Part shown: piece by piece, positions 45,416 through 55,500 of the stretch | Numbering within the stretch: the stretch's first letter is position 1 | How the letters are laid out: each line of letters opens with the position of its first letter | Source of the DNA: G963662675 sp963662675 | GTDB lineage: Bacteria > Bacteroidota > Bacteroidia > Bacteroidales > Prolixibacteraceae | DNA length: 64,000 nt | Direction of reading: 5' to 3' | Assembly (NCBI GenBank): GCA_963662675.2 | Contig: CAXXHP010000004.1 | Span: 806,001 to 870,000, forward strand | Notes under the pieces: generated by a model | What the model saw: only the letters and a program-made list of their open reading frames with translations | What the model was told of the DNA's origin: nothing | The model's database searches: none | Made by a program: the position numbers and the translations under genes

Positions 45416-47932
45416 TCAATATGCTGCAACAACTAACTCTCCTGCTTTCAAACCATCAACTTCAGCACTTAATTTAATTTCTCCCTCAGTTGCGAACGGA
45501 CGGATAATTGCCTGTGCTTTGCCATTAAATGTGTTAATAACCGGTTTGTTTAGGCTTTCCATGCCATTTATACTTGCGTTACCCGTAGCTACCAATTCTC
45601 CATTGCCGGTAATTGTTAATTTTACTTTTACTGTTGCATTCGGTACAACCACCCCATTTTCATCCACCACTTCAATGGTAACAAAAGAAAGATCGTTGCG
45701 ATCGGCCTTAATTTTACTACGGTCGGCAACCAGCCTGATAGCAACAGGTTCCCCAGTAGTTTTTAATATTTTGCTTGCCACTTCAATCCCATTTTCAATG
45801 GCAATAGCTTTAAGTTCACCTAACTCGTATGGAACATCAAAGACAGCGATAGATTCATCTTCATCGGTTAACGTTTTTTCACCTATTACTTTTCCATTCA
45901 GTTCAAGTCTAACATCAGAGGCCTTTGTAAAAACCCTTACGTTTAGCGGTGTTCCTTCATTGCCTTTCCAGTTCCAGCTTTGAAATTCCGTTGGCCAACC
46001 CCATCCACCAATATTCTCGGCAAAACCTTCAGGAATAGGTTCATGCACACTGAACTCAAGTTTACTATTATCCCAGAGCACATCACGATAAAGCATTTGT
46101 GCTCTCTTTTCCCCTGTAATATCAATATCACCACACCCTGCTAAATAATTAGGCCAGGCAGAAGGTCCTTTCACTTGCTGATCGAATATATTTACACCTT
46201 TAGGCAATTTAAATCCTGAAAAATTTCCACCAATTGTTTTACCTGTGGATGAAGGAACATAACTTGTACCTCCAATTGCAGCCTCTCCCAAATAATCCAT
46301 TGATGTCCATACAAAGTCACCAATAACATGGGGATACTTTTCTACATACTTCCAATATTCATAAGCATCTTTCGGATATGATTCTGATGTATATATAATT
46401 CGTTGAGGATACAACTCGTGGTCGGATTCAATTTTAGATGTCATGTAGTTATAACCACTAACATCCATTTGAGCAAATACCGGAGCAGTAGTTTCCCATC
46501 CATCGGGATAGAAAAATCCGGTGATTGCCAGTGTTACAGCACGGGTATTATCAAGTTCCCTCACACGCTCAGCCAGTTGTTTTGTAATTCGAAGGCGGGT
46601 AGTATCTTCCGGTTCATAAATTTCATTTCCAATACTCCACATAATGATGCTTGGATGATTTCTATCGCGCAGAACCATATCCGTCAAATCCTTATTCCAC
46701 CATTCCTTAAAATATTTTGAGTAATCCTGTGGGTTCTTATAGAATTCCCACATATCTGTAAATTCATTGATAACCAAGACTCCTAGTTGGTCACAAGCAT
46801 CAAGAAAAGTTGATGACGGTGGGTTATGAGAAATACGGATGGCATTAAAACCGTTGGCCTTCATTAGTTCCACTCGTCGAACTTCTGCCCTATCAAAAGC
46901 TGCTGCCCCAAGTAGCCCATTATCATGGTGCATGCATCCTCCTTTTAGTAATACAGATTTCCCATTTAAAAGAAATCCCTTTTCAGCAGAAAATTCGATT
47001 GACCGGATACCAAATGATTGATTGTAGGTATCAGTAATTGCATTATCCTTTTCAATAATTATTTCAGCAGAATAACGATTTGGAGATTCAATAGACCACA
47101 GAGCAGGATTTTCTACAGTAATTTGCTTTTTTGTGATATTATCAGCATTTCCAGCCAGACTAATATTTTCAGTGACAGTACCGGCCAACTTTCCATCCTT
47201 GTCTTTTATATTGATGGTAACCTGAGCATTAACTGCTTCTGCATCCTCGTTTTGAGTGGTAACTTCAAGATCAACAATTGCTGTGTTTTTATTGATCTCC
47301 GGAGTCGTAATATTTACCCCCCATACCGCCACGTGCACAGGTTGTGTGAGTGTAAGAGTTACATTCCGGTAAATACCAGATCCACTGTACCAGCGTGAAT
47401 TTCGTCCAATATTATCAACTTTGACAGCAACGACATTCGTTTTCCCGGGAGCATTCAACATCGATGTGATATCGAACCAGAAAGGTGTATAACCATTTTT
47501 GTGGATACCGGCTTTTTTGCCATTTACCCAAATTTCGGATTCCATATATACTCCATCAAAATTTAAAATGGCTGTTTTGCCTTCGTCTGTTTTATCCAGC
47601 GTAAAACTTTTACGGTACCAACCTGTACCTCCAATGACATGCCCTGTGGAATTCCCATTGCCCGGAGAATTTTTGGAAAAAGGGCCAATTTTATCTTCTG
47701 AATCTTCACCAGATAAATCTTCAATACTCCAGTCGTGTGGAAGGTCAACTGATCTCCAGCCCGAATCATCATATTCAGGAATCTCTGCACCAACAATAGA
47801 ATCACGTATGAATTTCCATTCCAGATTAAATGTTTGGTTGCGTTCAGTCTTGCTACTAAAATTACTCGTCTTACATCCTGTGATGATTATAGCTCCTAGA
47901 ACAATAAATACATACAGATTTATATTTCTCAT
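45416..47932 (-). CDS. GH2 family glycoside hydrolase (beta-galactosidase-like)
   Basis: 838 residues. Lipobox ITGC (Cys20), so membrane-anchored outside the cytoplasm. Sugar-binding jelly roll (about 30-190), Ig-like domain, then TIM barrel with acid/base Glu near 437 in MWSIGNEIYEP and nucleophile Glu near 516 in IYTSESYPK, followed by DUF4982-like and big-1-like C-terminal beta domains (IRLVADRSKIKADRNDL, VPNATVKVKL). Specificity cannot be read from the sequence alone. First gene of the two-gene unit with the GH106-like enzyme. Confidence 0.92.
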   Translation of the reverse strand: MRNINLYVFIVLGAIIITGCKTSNFSSKTERNQTFNLEWKFIRDSIVGAEIPEYDDSGWRSVDLPHDWSIEDLSGEDSEDKIGPFSKNSPGNGNSTGHVIGGTGWYRKSFTLDKTDEGKTAILNFDGVYMESEIWVNGKKAGIHKNGYTPFWFDITSMLNAPGKTNVVAVKVDNIGRNSRWYSGSGIYRNVTLTLTQPVHVAVWGVNITTPEINKNTAIVDLEVTTQNEDAEAVNAQVTINIKDKDGKLAGTVTENISLAGNADNITKKQITVENPALWSIESPNRYSAEIIIEKDNAITDTYNQSFGIRSIEFSAEKGFLLNGKSVLLKGGCMHHDNGLLGAAAFDRAEVRRVELMKANGFNAIRISHNPPSSTFLDACDQLGVLVINEFTDMWEFYKNPQDYSKYFKEWWNKDLTDMVLRDRNHPSIIMWSIGNEIYEPEDTTRLRITKQLAERVRELDNTRAVTLAITGFFYPDGWETTAPVFAQMDVSGYNYMTSKIESDHELYPQRIIYTSESYPKDAYEYWKYVEKYPHVIGDFVWTSMDYLGEAAIGGTSYVPSSTGKTIGGNFSGFKLPKGVNIFDQQVKGPSAWPNYLAGCGDIDITGEKRAQMLYRDVLWDNSKLEFSVHEPIPEGFAENIGGWGWPTEFQSWNWKGNEGTPLNVRVFTKASDVRLELNGKVIGEKTLTDEDESIAVFDVPYELGELKAIAIENGIEVASKILKTTGEPVAIRLVADRSKIKADRNDLSFVTIEVVDENGVVVPNATVKVKLTITGNGELVATGNASINGMESLNKPVINTFNGKAQAIIRPFATEGEIKLSAEVDGLKAGELVVAAY

Positions 47933-48114
47933 GATTTTTAAAATTATTGATTATCAGATACCTCAATCCGAAATTTGAAAAACACGAATTTATATTCGTT
48001 TCAGGTTTTCTAGAATATTGTTGAGTATATAATTTGGATAAGGATGGTTATATCTAAAAATAAAAGTACATTTTACTATTTATAAAGTAAAAAAATAAGC
48101 TACATCGATGTAAT

Positions 48115-48143
48115 AAGAAAAGTCTCAAATAGAAACTCTTCTT
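48115..48143 (-). terminator. Probable terminator after the small secreted protein gene
   Basis: Twelve-base stem with G-U pairs (AAGAAGAGTTTC/GAGACTTTTCTT on the minus strand), five-base loop, 14 bases beyond the stop at 48157. Confidence 0.5.
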
Positions 48144-48156
48144 ATACTATTTGTTC

Positions 48157-48534
48157 CTATTCTTTGTTGCGTACACCTTTTGCATTAAACATACCCATCA
48201 TTGATCCTTCAAGATTATCTGCATCGACTTTCTTTAAAGATATGGAAACATCGTAGCCACTTGCAAAGAAATTAACCGAAAGAGAGGTTTCGCTAGCGGC
48301 AATCGAACTTAATGCTTGTGGTTCACTTTGCTCATCTAGACTGATAGTCCCGGAAAGTTTTTCATCAACACTTTCTATTGTTAAAAGCATTTGGGAATCG
48401 CCATTAGGAGTACCGGTAACCATAACATCCCATTTTCCTGTAAAAAAATCATTTCCTTCTTGGGCTTGTACACCTAAGCTAAGCGATAAAAGGAGAATAA
48501 ATACTCCTGCAAAAAATACATTTACTTTTTTCAT
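48157..48534 (-). CDS. Small secreted protein, paralogue of 52054-52428
   Basis: 125 residues with signal peptide to about residue 24 (VQAQ). A compact beta-barrel-like pattern: FFTGKWDVMVTGTPNGD, MLLTIESVDEKLSGTIS, VNFFASGYDVSISLKKVD, DNLEGSMMGMFNAKGVR. Same length and motifs as the protein at 52054-52428 (start G-W-V, end GSxMGM-x2-A-x-G-x-R). Perhaps a lipocalin-like fold; function unknown. Follows the TetR gene by 44 bases on the same strand. Confidence 0.65.
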   Translation of the reverse strand: MKKVNVFFAGVFILLLSLSLGVQAQEGNDFFTGKWDVMVTGTPNGDSQMLLTIESVDEKLSGTISLDEQSEPQALSSIAASETSLSVNFFASGYDVSISLKKVDADNLEGSMMGMFNAKGVRNKE

Positions 48535-48578
48535 ATCAGATTTGTTTTATAAAACATAAACTTATTCGTACTCAGTTC

Positions 48579-49214
48579 TTATTTAAGTGTGAATTTTGTT
48601 TTGCCTCTCTCAGATTCTTGTGTGCTAGACATATGCTCCTCTAGAATCTTAAGTCCTTTGGGTGTACATATGCCCTTAATATTAAGCACAATCGTATTCA
48701 GATAAATTTCATAGGGTGATGCTTTAAAATTCCTGAATTTTTCTGTTCGTGAAATGCCATCATATACGATGTATATACCCTCCATTACAACCTCCGGCAG
48801 AATATCATCCTTGAAAACACCTTCATATATTCCTTTCTGAATTATCTGCAGCAATTTATCTGCAAATTTTTCACCTATTGCCTCTTCTATTTTTCTTTCC
48901 AGCTCGGGATAGTAATGCTGTAGATCCCTATAAAACAAGTCATTGACATCACTCCCTCTCTCAATTGCCAGATGCCAAATATCGAAGAAGAGAGAAACTA
49001 CATCCTGATAGGCAGACCGATTTTCGATTTTCTGAAACTGCTGAGCATACTGTAAACGCAATACTTCTTCTAATAACTCTTCTTTGTTTTTGTAAAACTT
49101 GTATACTGTTTTGGTAGATATGCCTAAAGGTTCAATAAGCTTCTTTATGGACATTTCACGAATGCCATACTTTAAAAATTGCTCCAGAGCCGCATGCAGA
49201 ATTTTTTCTTTCAT
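48579..49214 (-). CDS. TetR-family transcriptional regulator
   Basis: 211 residues from the ATG at 49214, chosen because the HTH domain begins at once (MKEKILHAALEQFLKYGIREMS, IKKLIEPLGISTKTVYKFYKNKEELLEEVL). The C-terminal ligand domain is all-helical and not diagnostic. The region holds an ACP-like gene and small secreted proteins; the RND operon further upstream already has an AraC regulator. Target not visible. Confidence 0.9.
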   Translation of the reverse strand: MKEKILHAALEQFLKYGIREMSIKKLIEPLGISTKTVYKFYKNKEELLEEVLRLQYAQQFQKIENRSAYQDVVSLFFDIWHLAIERGSDVNDLFYRDLQHYYPELERKIEEAIGEKFADKLLQIIQKGIYEGVFKDDILPEVVMEGIYIVYDGISRTEKFRNFKASPYEIYLNTIVLNIKGICTPKGLKILEEHMSSTQESERGKTKFTLK

Positions 49215-49312
49215 AAACAGACATTTGTTGGGAAATACAGAGTGCCTTATATTTTCCAACAAATAAAATGGAAAATATTGACACTTGCAAATTTTCCTTG
49301 TGGTTAAAGAAA

Positions 49313-49546
49313 TTATCGTATTCTTTCCTGTATAAAATTTAAGGTATTGCCAATCGTATCTAAACTAGCATAATCTTTCTGACAAATATTGATTTTGAAA
49401 TAGCTCTTTATGTAATAACACAAGAACGAAAACTGAAACTCATTAAATTCAAAATCCTTTTTAAAAGAAGCATCCATTTGGATAAGATCTTCAGAAATAC
49501 CCATGTATTTGAGAATTCGTGAAAATTTTAATTCTATGTTTTGCAC
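49313..49546 (-). CDS. ACP-like protein lacking the phosphopantetheine serine
   Basis: 77 residues with the four-helix carrier-protein pattern: an IELKFSRILKYMGISEDLI first helix and loop, ASFKKDFEFNEFQF at the place of the usual Asp-Ser-Leu, IKSYFKINICQKDYASLDTIGNTLNFIQ for helices 3 and 4. Where ACPs have the modified Ser the sequence has Glu36, so it cannot carry the prosthetic group. No synthase or transferase gene is next to it. Could be a regulatory or structural carrier relic. Confidence 0.6.
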   Translation of the reverse strand: MQNIELKFSRILKYMGISEDLIQMDASFKKDFEFNEFQFSFLCYYIKSYFKINICQKDYASLDTIGNTLNFIQERIR

Positions 49547-49631
49547 TATTTTACAATATTAATTATCGATTAATGTTTTCCCTTTTAATGAAAAAAATTC
49601 ATTCGAAAGACTTTGGTAAGAATTTAAAAAG

Positions 49632-49666
49632 ATCCCTGCCCAATCAATTTCCGTTGGTGCAGGGAT
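49632..49666 (-). terminator. Terminator after the PKD-hydrolase gene
   Basis: ATCCCTGC/GCAGGGAT stem followed by CTTTTTAAA on the minus strand, 24 bases after the stop at 49690. A similar hairpin with the same downstream-facing flank (AGCTGTTTTCTGAAC) is at 51952-51988. Confidence 0.7.
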
Positions 49667-49689
49667 TATAGCTGTTTTCTGAACCTATA

Positions 49690-51831
49690 CTACTCTACCA
49701 CAACTCTTACTCTTCCCAAATTTGGAATAAGGGTATAAGGCGTTTCTGCGTCTCCTTCTCTTTGCGAAGCTACATGAAGCACCGGAAAATGTGTTCCGGG
49801 TTCATTGAATGTATGTTGTGCTGTGAATTCAATATTAGAACCGTTGTTCTTCACGTTTGTATCAGACAAGTCAACAACATTTGAAAAATTACCAGATCCA
49901 TCAAAATCCCACGCTGCACTGACTAGCGTTCCAGCATTTTCTGGTATTTCAACTACAACAGTAAATGTTACGGCTTCGCCAACTTTAATATCTGTCCTAT
50001 CCGAACCATTAGCTTTTAAATGGACAACTGGCTGAATACCCTTACGTTCTTCGGCAGAATTAGGCACAATAACTTGTCCGTCCTTAATTTCATAATTGGT
50101 GGTAGCAGGAGGAGCAATCCCTTTTTCAACCCAAGCACTTAAGTCAAGAAGTGCCTGTTGTAGAACCCCAAGGTAGCTCACCAAATAGTTAGGGTCACCG
50201 GGGTAAGGGAAATCAGCATGATTGGCATGGTCGGTATACCAAAGTCGGAAATTATCATTTGTACTGTCTCCAAGGTTCTTTCTTACTTCCTGTCGATACC
50301 AATCACCCTGCCATGGCAAGGCTTCAGTATCCCACAAATTTTCTATCGCAATAACTTTGCCTTTAATATTACCACTTGGAACTACTCCAGATGCTCCCAT
50401 GGCAAATATTGGCCCCAGTATCATTGGTCTTTGCGGGTATATTGCGTTACCATCTGCATCGCGAAACTGATCCCATGTCGGATATCCTTCGGTAGGTACC
50501 TGATGGCGATGGTAGGTTTGAGCAGCCAAAAAATTAGAGTTATCGACCTGTACCAAATCTCCTACTTTTAGTTTTGATAACACAGCACTACTCGCATCAC
50601 TCAAAACCACAATATCATCTTTTATCGTTCTAAGGGCTATTGTCTGACCGGCAGCATCACCTGTTTTTACAATCAAATCACCACCAAGAAATTGTATTTC
50701 CGGCATTTTACTCTCTAGCTGAAATGCTACGGGAAGCTCTTCTGTCATGCCATTCATCCTCTGCCAAGCAGCATCAGCTGTTCCTCTGGCCTGACCGGGC
50801 ATTGCCTGAACAGGTAATCCCAGCTCTTGGCCTTCATTCAACGTTATGGCTTTCGTAATTTTTGCTCTATGTTGAATACGATCATTCTCAAACGATTCTG
50901 GAGAGTCATATCCCAAATAACCGGGAACAGTCCAGAAATCTTCAGAATAGGTTGGATCAGCCATTAACATTCCGGGATAAAGAACACCGAAAGCATGGAT
51001 ACCCATCGTTTTATGAGCAAACCAACTTTGAGGAGTGAACCCCATTTTTGTTGCTTCAACTAGAGCAGCCTTTTCTTCTCTATTTAACCCGGCATACATA
51101 TCTCCACTCCCTCCGGGCTCAACAGCATCTAAAATCTGCGGGAACTTATCTTTTAAAATCCGCATGGCGTGCATTCGTATGGTAAACATATTTGGAATTG
51201 CCATAGGCGAACCAATGACATAAGGAACAGCCCCATCCCAAACATCAGTATTTTCAACTGAACCGATGGTTCTATATGCACCACCGCTTCCACCAAAAAT
51301 ATACCCGTAAGTTCGATGTTCTCCAAACATCTCTGCTGCTACAAGTCGTGAATACTGAGCACAAGCGGCATTCGCCTTATATGCTCCGATCAAAGGATCA
51401 ATACCTGATCCATAAGTAGCAGTTGCTCCACTTCCGCCTCCATTTGTTTCAACAAAATAGGCTCCATGGGTAACAGAGAAACCTATTTTATCCGCCTCAC
51501 CTTCTGCACCTTGTGAGAGTATTTCACTATCTGGAACCGGAGTTACATACTGGAAAAACCGACCTTCATAATTTCCTTTTTCCGGAAAATAATAGGAAAA
51601 TCGTGTGTCGGTACCTTCGAACCCTCCATGAACATAATAATGAAGAACAGGCTCATCACGCCATTCTTCTATATCAATATAAGGTTGATTAAAAGTTGAA
51701 TCTGTATTAACAGACAACCATCCATCAATATTTCCTAATTGAATGTTGTTCGATGAATTAAAACAGCCAGAAAGTAGTATTGATGTTAATAGAACTGCCG
51801 ATATTGCTTTTATCATGTTGTAATATTTCAT
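49690..51831 (-). CDS. Alpha/beta-hydrolase-like lipoprotein with C-terminal PKD domain
   Basis: 713 residues. Lipobox LSGC (Cys23). The middle has a catalytic-elbow-like GGSGGAY (180-186, candidate nucleophile Ser182) after TYGYIF, with HANHADFPY as a possible histidine region, resembling tannase or carboxylesterase-type hydrolases. From about 615 a PKD domain (VKLEAV-like VGEAVTFTVVV, AAWDFDGSGNFS, QHTFNEPGTHFPVLHV). Surface-bound esterase or lyase acting on a plant or algal polymer is the likely role, but no substrate is readable. Terminated on both sides. Confidence 0.7.
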   Translation of the reverse strand: MKYYNMIKAISAVLLTSILLSGCFNSSNNIQLGNIDGWLSVNTDSTFNQPYIDIEEWRDEPVLHYYVHGGFEGTDTRFSYYFPEKGNYEGRFFQYVTPVPDSEILSQGAEGEADKIGFSVTHGAYFVETNGGGSGATATYGSGIDPLIGAYKANAACAQYSRLVAAEMFGEHRTYGYIFGGSGGAYRTIGSVENTDVWDGAVPYVIGSPMAIPNMFTIRMHAMRILKDKFPQILDAVEPGGSGDMYAGLNREEKAALVEATKMGFTPQSWFAHKTMGIHAFGVLYPGMLMADPTYSEDFWTVPGYLGYDSPESFENDRIQHRAKITKAITLNEGQELGLPVQAMPGQARGTADAAWQRMNGMTEELPVAFQLESKMPEIQFLGGDLIVKTGDAAGQTIALRTIKDDIVVLSDASSAVLSKLKVGDLVQVDNSNFLAAQTYHRHQVPTEGYPTWDQFRDADGNAIYPQRPMILGPIFAMGASGVVPSGNIKGKVIAIENLWDTEALPWQGDWYRQEVRKNLGDSTNDNFRLWYTDHANHADFPYPGDPNYLVSYLGVLQQALLDLSAWVEKGIAPPATTNYEIKDGQVIVPNSAEERKGIQPVVHLKANGSDRTDIKVGEAVTFTVVVEIPENAGTLVSAAWDFDGSGNFSNVVDLSDTNVKNNGSNIEFTAQHTFNEPGTHFPVLHVASQREGDAETPYTLIPNLGRVRVVVE

Positions 51832-51951
51832 GTCTTTATTATCTGGTTACTCATTATGTTATCCTATTTGTATCCTACAATTTTTTTTGGGAAAAGTTTT
51901 TGATTTAAATAGCCTTAGCTATAACAATAGCTAAATATGAGAATAACAGAT

Positions 51952-51988
51952 AGTCCCATCCCAATAATTAACTACCGGGACAGGGACT
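51952..51988 (-). terminator. Terminator before the PKD-hydrolase gene
   Basis: AGTCCC/GGGACT outer stem with further C/G pairing inside, 66 bases beyond the stop at 52054. Shares its flank with 49632-49666, so the two hairpin regions may be related copies. Confidence 0.5.
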
Positions 51989-52053
51989 AAGCTGTTTTCT
52001 GAACTGATTAACTACTAATTAAAATAAGTCATCTATAATCATTAATTCTCGAA

Positions 52054-52428
52054 TTACTTAACACGGCTACCTGAGGCACCATACATCCCCATTACGGAAC
52101 CGGATACCGTGTTCTCATCTTTGCTCTTTAAATCCAGTGCTACATTATCTCCCTGACTTCCGATAAATTTTATTGTGGCCTGATCACCTTCAATAACAGT
52201 TCCTGTAACAGGATAAAGAAGGTCTCCGTTAGCGTCATTAATTGTAGTAATTACTTCGTCTCCATCAAGGGCAATGTCAACAACCATTTCCATTAGCCCC
52301 ATAGGTGATTCAACTTTTACATTCCAGCTACCTTCATAGTAATCTGTACCGGTTGGAGTTTGTGCAAATAAACCAACTGAGAACAGGAATATAAATAGTC
52401 CGGTGATTAAAAAATTTGCTTTTTTCAT
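52054..52428 (-). CDS. Small secreted protein, paralogue of 48157-48534
   Basis: 124 residues, signal peptide to about residue 22 (LFAQ). Pattern YYEGSWNVKVESPMGLMEM, VDIALDGDEVITTIND, ATIKFIGSQGDNVALDLKSK, NTVSGSVMGMYGASGSRV. Homologous to the protein at 48157 with conserved ends but divergent middle. Between the RND operon and the hydrolase, on the same strand. Possibly a lipocalin-like binder; unknown. Confidence 0.6.
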   Translation of the reverse strand: MKKANFLITGLFIFLFSVGLFAQTPTGTDYYEGSWNVKVESPMGLMEMVVDIALDGDEVITTINDANGDLLYPVTGTVIEGDQATIKFIGSQGDNVALDLKSKDENTVSGSVMGMYGASGSRVK

Positions 52429-52513
52429 GATTGAAAATTTAAAATGTTAATAATGAATAATTATTCTAATACTTTTTCCCGTAAGAATATGCGAACCGAC
52501 AAACACAGTATTG

Positions 52514-55500
52514 TTATAGCGACAGAGCCTGTTTATTGTATTTAAGTTCAACTTTTCGTACCAGCTTTATTCTTTTTTTGCGTTTAAGTTTATTTCTTAT
52601 TTTGTCGAACACAAGGAATACAACAGGAACTACTACTAGTGTTAAAATCATGGAACTTGTTAATCCTCCAACGATCACCCATGCCATTCCGTTTTTCATT
52701 TCGGCACCATTACCTGTTGCCATTGCAATAGGCAACATTCCAAATATCATAGCAAAGGTGGTCATAAGAATTGGGCGCAAACGCTCCTTACCAGCTTGAA
52801 CTAAGGCATCAAATGTGCTCATTTTCTCATCCCGGATCATATGATTGGTAAAGTCAACAATCAAGATGGCGTTTTTAGCAACCAAGCCGATCAAAACAAT
52901 TAATCCGATAATACTGAAGATATTAAGGTCGGTCATTGTTAAAGCCAAGGCCAGGAAAGCCCCAATAAATGATAATGGGATGGAAAACAATACGACAATA
53001 GGGTCAAGTAAAGAATCGTATAGCACGACCATGATGAGGTAAATTAACACGATAGCTGCAAGAAAGGCATACCCCAGACCACTAAATGCAGATGATTGCA
53101 TTTGCATTTGTTGTCCTAACTTTATAGTAATCCCTTCCGGAATCTTATCACTTATAGCTTCCGTAATCTCTGATCCCACTGTTCCTGCTGCACGACCAAC
53201 AACATTTGATTTTACAGATATGGATGAAATACGGTCGGTACGTTCTAATGCCGACGCACCTTGCCCATAAGAAAGAGCTGCTATCTGATTCATTTCAATA
53301 AGTTCACCCTTCCTATTTAAGATAGTGAGCTTCGACACATCATCAAGACTTGTGCGATCAAAATCATCAATACCAATACGAATATCATATTCAAGATCTC
53401 CATCACGATATTTAGAGTCATCATTCCCGGCAAGTGCAACTCGAAGCGTTGAGCCGACATCGGCAACAGACAAACCTAATTTCGCCATTTTATCACGATC
53501 AAGGTTTATTTGGACCTCCTGACGTGGGTCATCAACAGAATACTTAACATCAGCAGTTCCCGGAGTATTATTTGCAACATCAAAAATCATGGATGCAGTT
53601 TCCTTTACCAGATCCATATCCGATCCCTGAACAATGTATTGAATAGGTTCAGAAGCAGTACCACTAAGCGAAGCAACAATAGTCTGTGCCCGAACTCCCG
53701 GAATTGCTTCCATGATATCCGATTTTATTTGTTTGGCACATTCATCGACCGTAGTTTTCCGGTATTTTTTGTCAAGCATTTTCACCGTAATGGTTGTGGC
53801 ATTGTTTTTTGAACTCGTAGTTGACATTCCCACATTGGTATACAAACTTACTATATCAGGATTGCTACTGATGATTTCTTCAGCCTGCATGGTAATTTGA
53901 TTATTCTCGTAAATGCTAACCTGTGGGTTCATATCCAAGGTGACTGTAAATTCACCTTTATCAATCTCAGGCATAAAGGCAAATCCAATAAAACCGGCTG
54001 AGAATAATGATATGGAAGCAACAAATAAAACGGATGAGGATATTAAAACAATTGCCTTATGTCGTAAGCCGAAAACTAAAATATTGCCATACCAGTTTTT
54101 TAATGAATTGAAAGTATGTTCTACAAAAAGTGAGAAGCGTCCTAATATAGTGGCAGGATTATTCTCTGTAAGCTTGCCAAAGCGCGACATTAAAAGTGGT
54201 GTCACTGTAAACGAAACAAAAAGACTGCATAAAACAGTAATGATAATTGGGACAGCGAATTCTTTTAGCATATTTCCAATCGTCCCTCCAGTTATCGCCA
54301 TTGGAACAAATACCACAACAATTACCAAAGTAATAGCCATTGCTGTAAACATAATTTGCTTACTTCCATCCAGCGCTGCTTTCCATTTTGATTTTCCCTT
54401 TTCCAGATGATGGAACATATTCTCGACAACAACAATTGAGTCATCTACCAGTATCCCAACAACCAAAGACAAAGCAAGAAGCGACATCATATTTAGAGTA
54501 TAATCCAATGCATACATGGCTATAAAAACAGGTATGATGGAAAGCGGAATAGAAACCATAATAATAGCTGCACTTCGCAAATCATGGAGAAAGACAAAAC
54601 AAACTACCGCAACAATAAGAATAGCCAAAATCAGATCTTCAGCTACAGAATTTGCCGATGCTTTGGTGTAAATAGAATCATCTGATGCAATTTCGAATGT
54701 CAGATTATTCTCCGCATATTCTGCTTCTAAGTCAATAAGTTCAGCTTTTACTAATTCTGCAACATCCACCGCATTTGCATCGGCTTGTTTTGATACTGAC
54801 ACACCAATAGCGTCACGCCTATCAATACGATTAATCAGAGTTTGCTCGGCAATGCCATCTTCAATATCTGCTACATCTTTTACCTTTATCACTCCTCCGT
54901 CAGAAGTCGTTGTAATTATGGTATTTCTAAGTTCATCCAGATTAGAATATTTTGCTGCTAACCGAACAGAATAAACAGATGCATCATCTTCTACATTTCC
55001 AACAGGAATTTCCATATTGGCTGCCTGAACAGCCTGAAGGACCTGCAATACAGACATATTGTAAGCCTCCATCTTTTGTATATCGATGTTTACTTTTATT
55101 TCGCGCTTCAACCCTCCACTTATTTGAACAGAGCCAACTCCTTCAATTTTTGCTAATCGTGGTTGAACACGATCTTCAATAAGATCATAAAACTCGATTG
55201 ATGATAGTGACGACGATGCAGCTGTATTTAAAATTGCCTTTTCATCTAAAGCAAGCTTATCAACGGATGGGTCTAAAATCTCAGCCGGGAGTTCTGATTT
55301 TATAGCGTTTATTTTTCGCTGTGCATCCTGTACGCTTTTATCTGAATCTGCTCCATCTTTTAACTTAACAGTTATAATAGAAACTCCTTCCAATGAGGTT
55401 GATGTAAGATCACTCAAGTTTTCAAGCGTTGAGAGAGCATCTTCAATTTTTATAGTTACTGAATTTTCAACTTCCGAGGCTCCGGCTCCCGGATAAATGG

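Noticed and set aside
45519..45983. 154-codon plus-strand ORF inside the GH2 gene
   Set aside because: Mirror of the Ser/Thr/Val-rich beta domains on the other strand; low-complexity composition.
53913..54410. 165-codon plus-strand ORF inside the RND pump gene
   Set aside because: Antisense to conserved transmembrane motifs; no own features.
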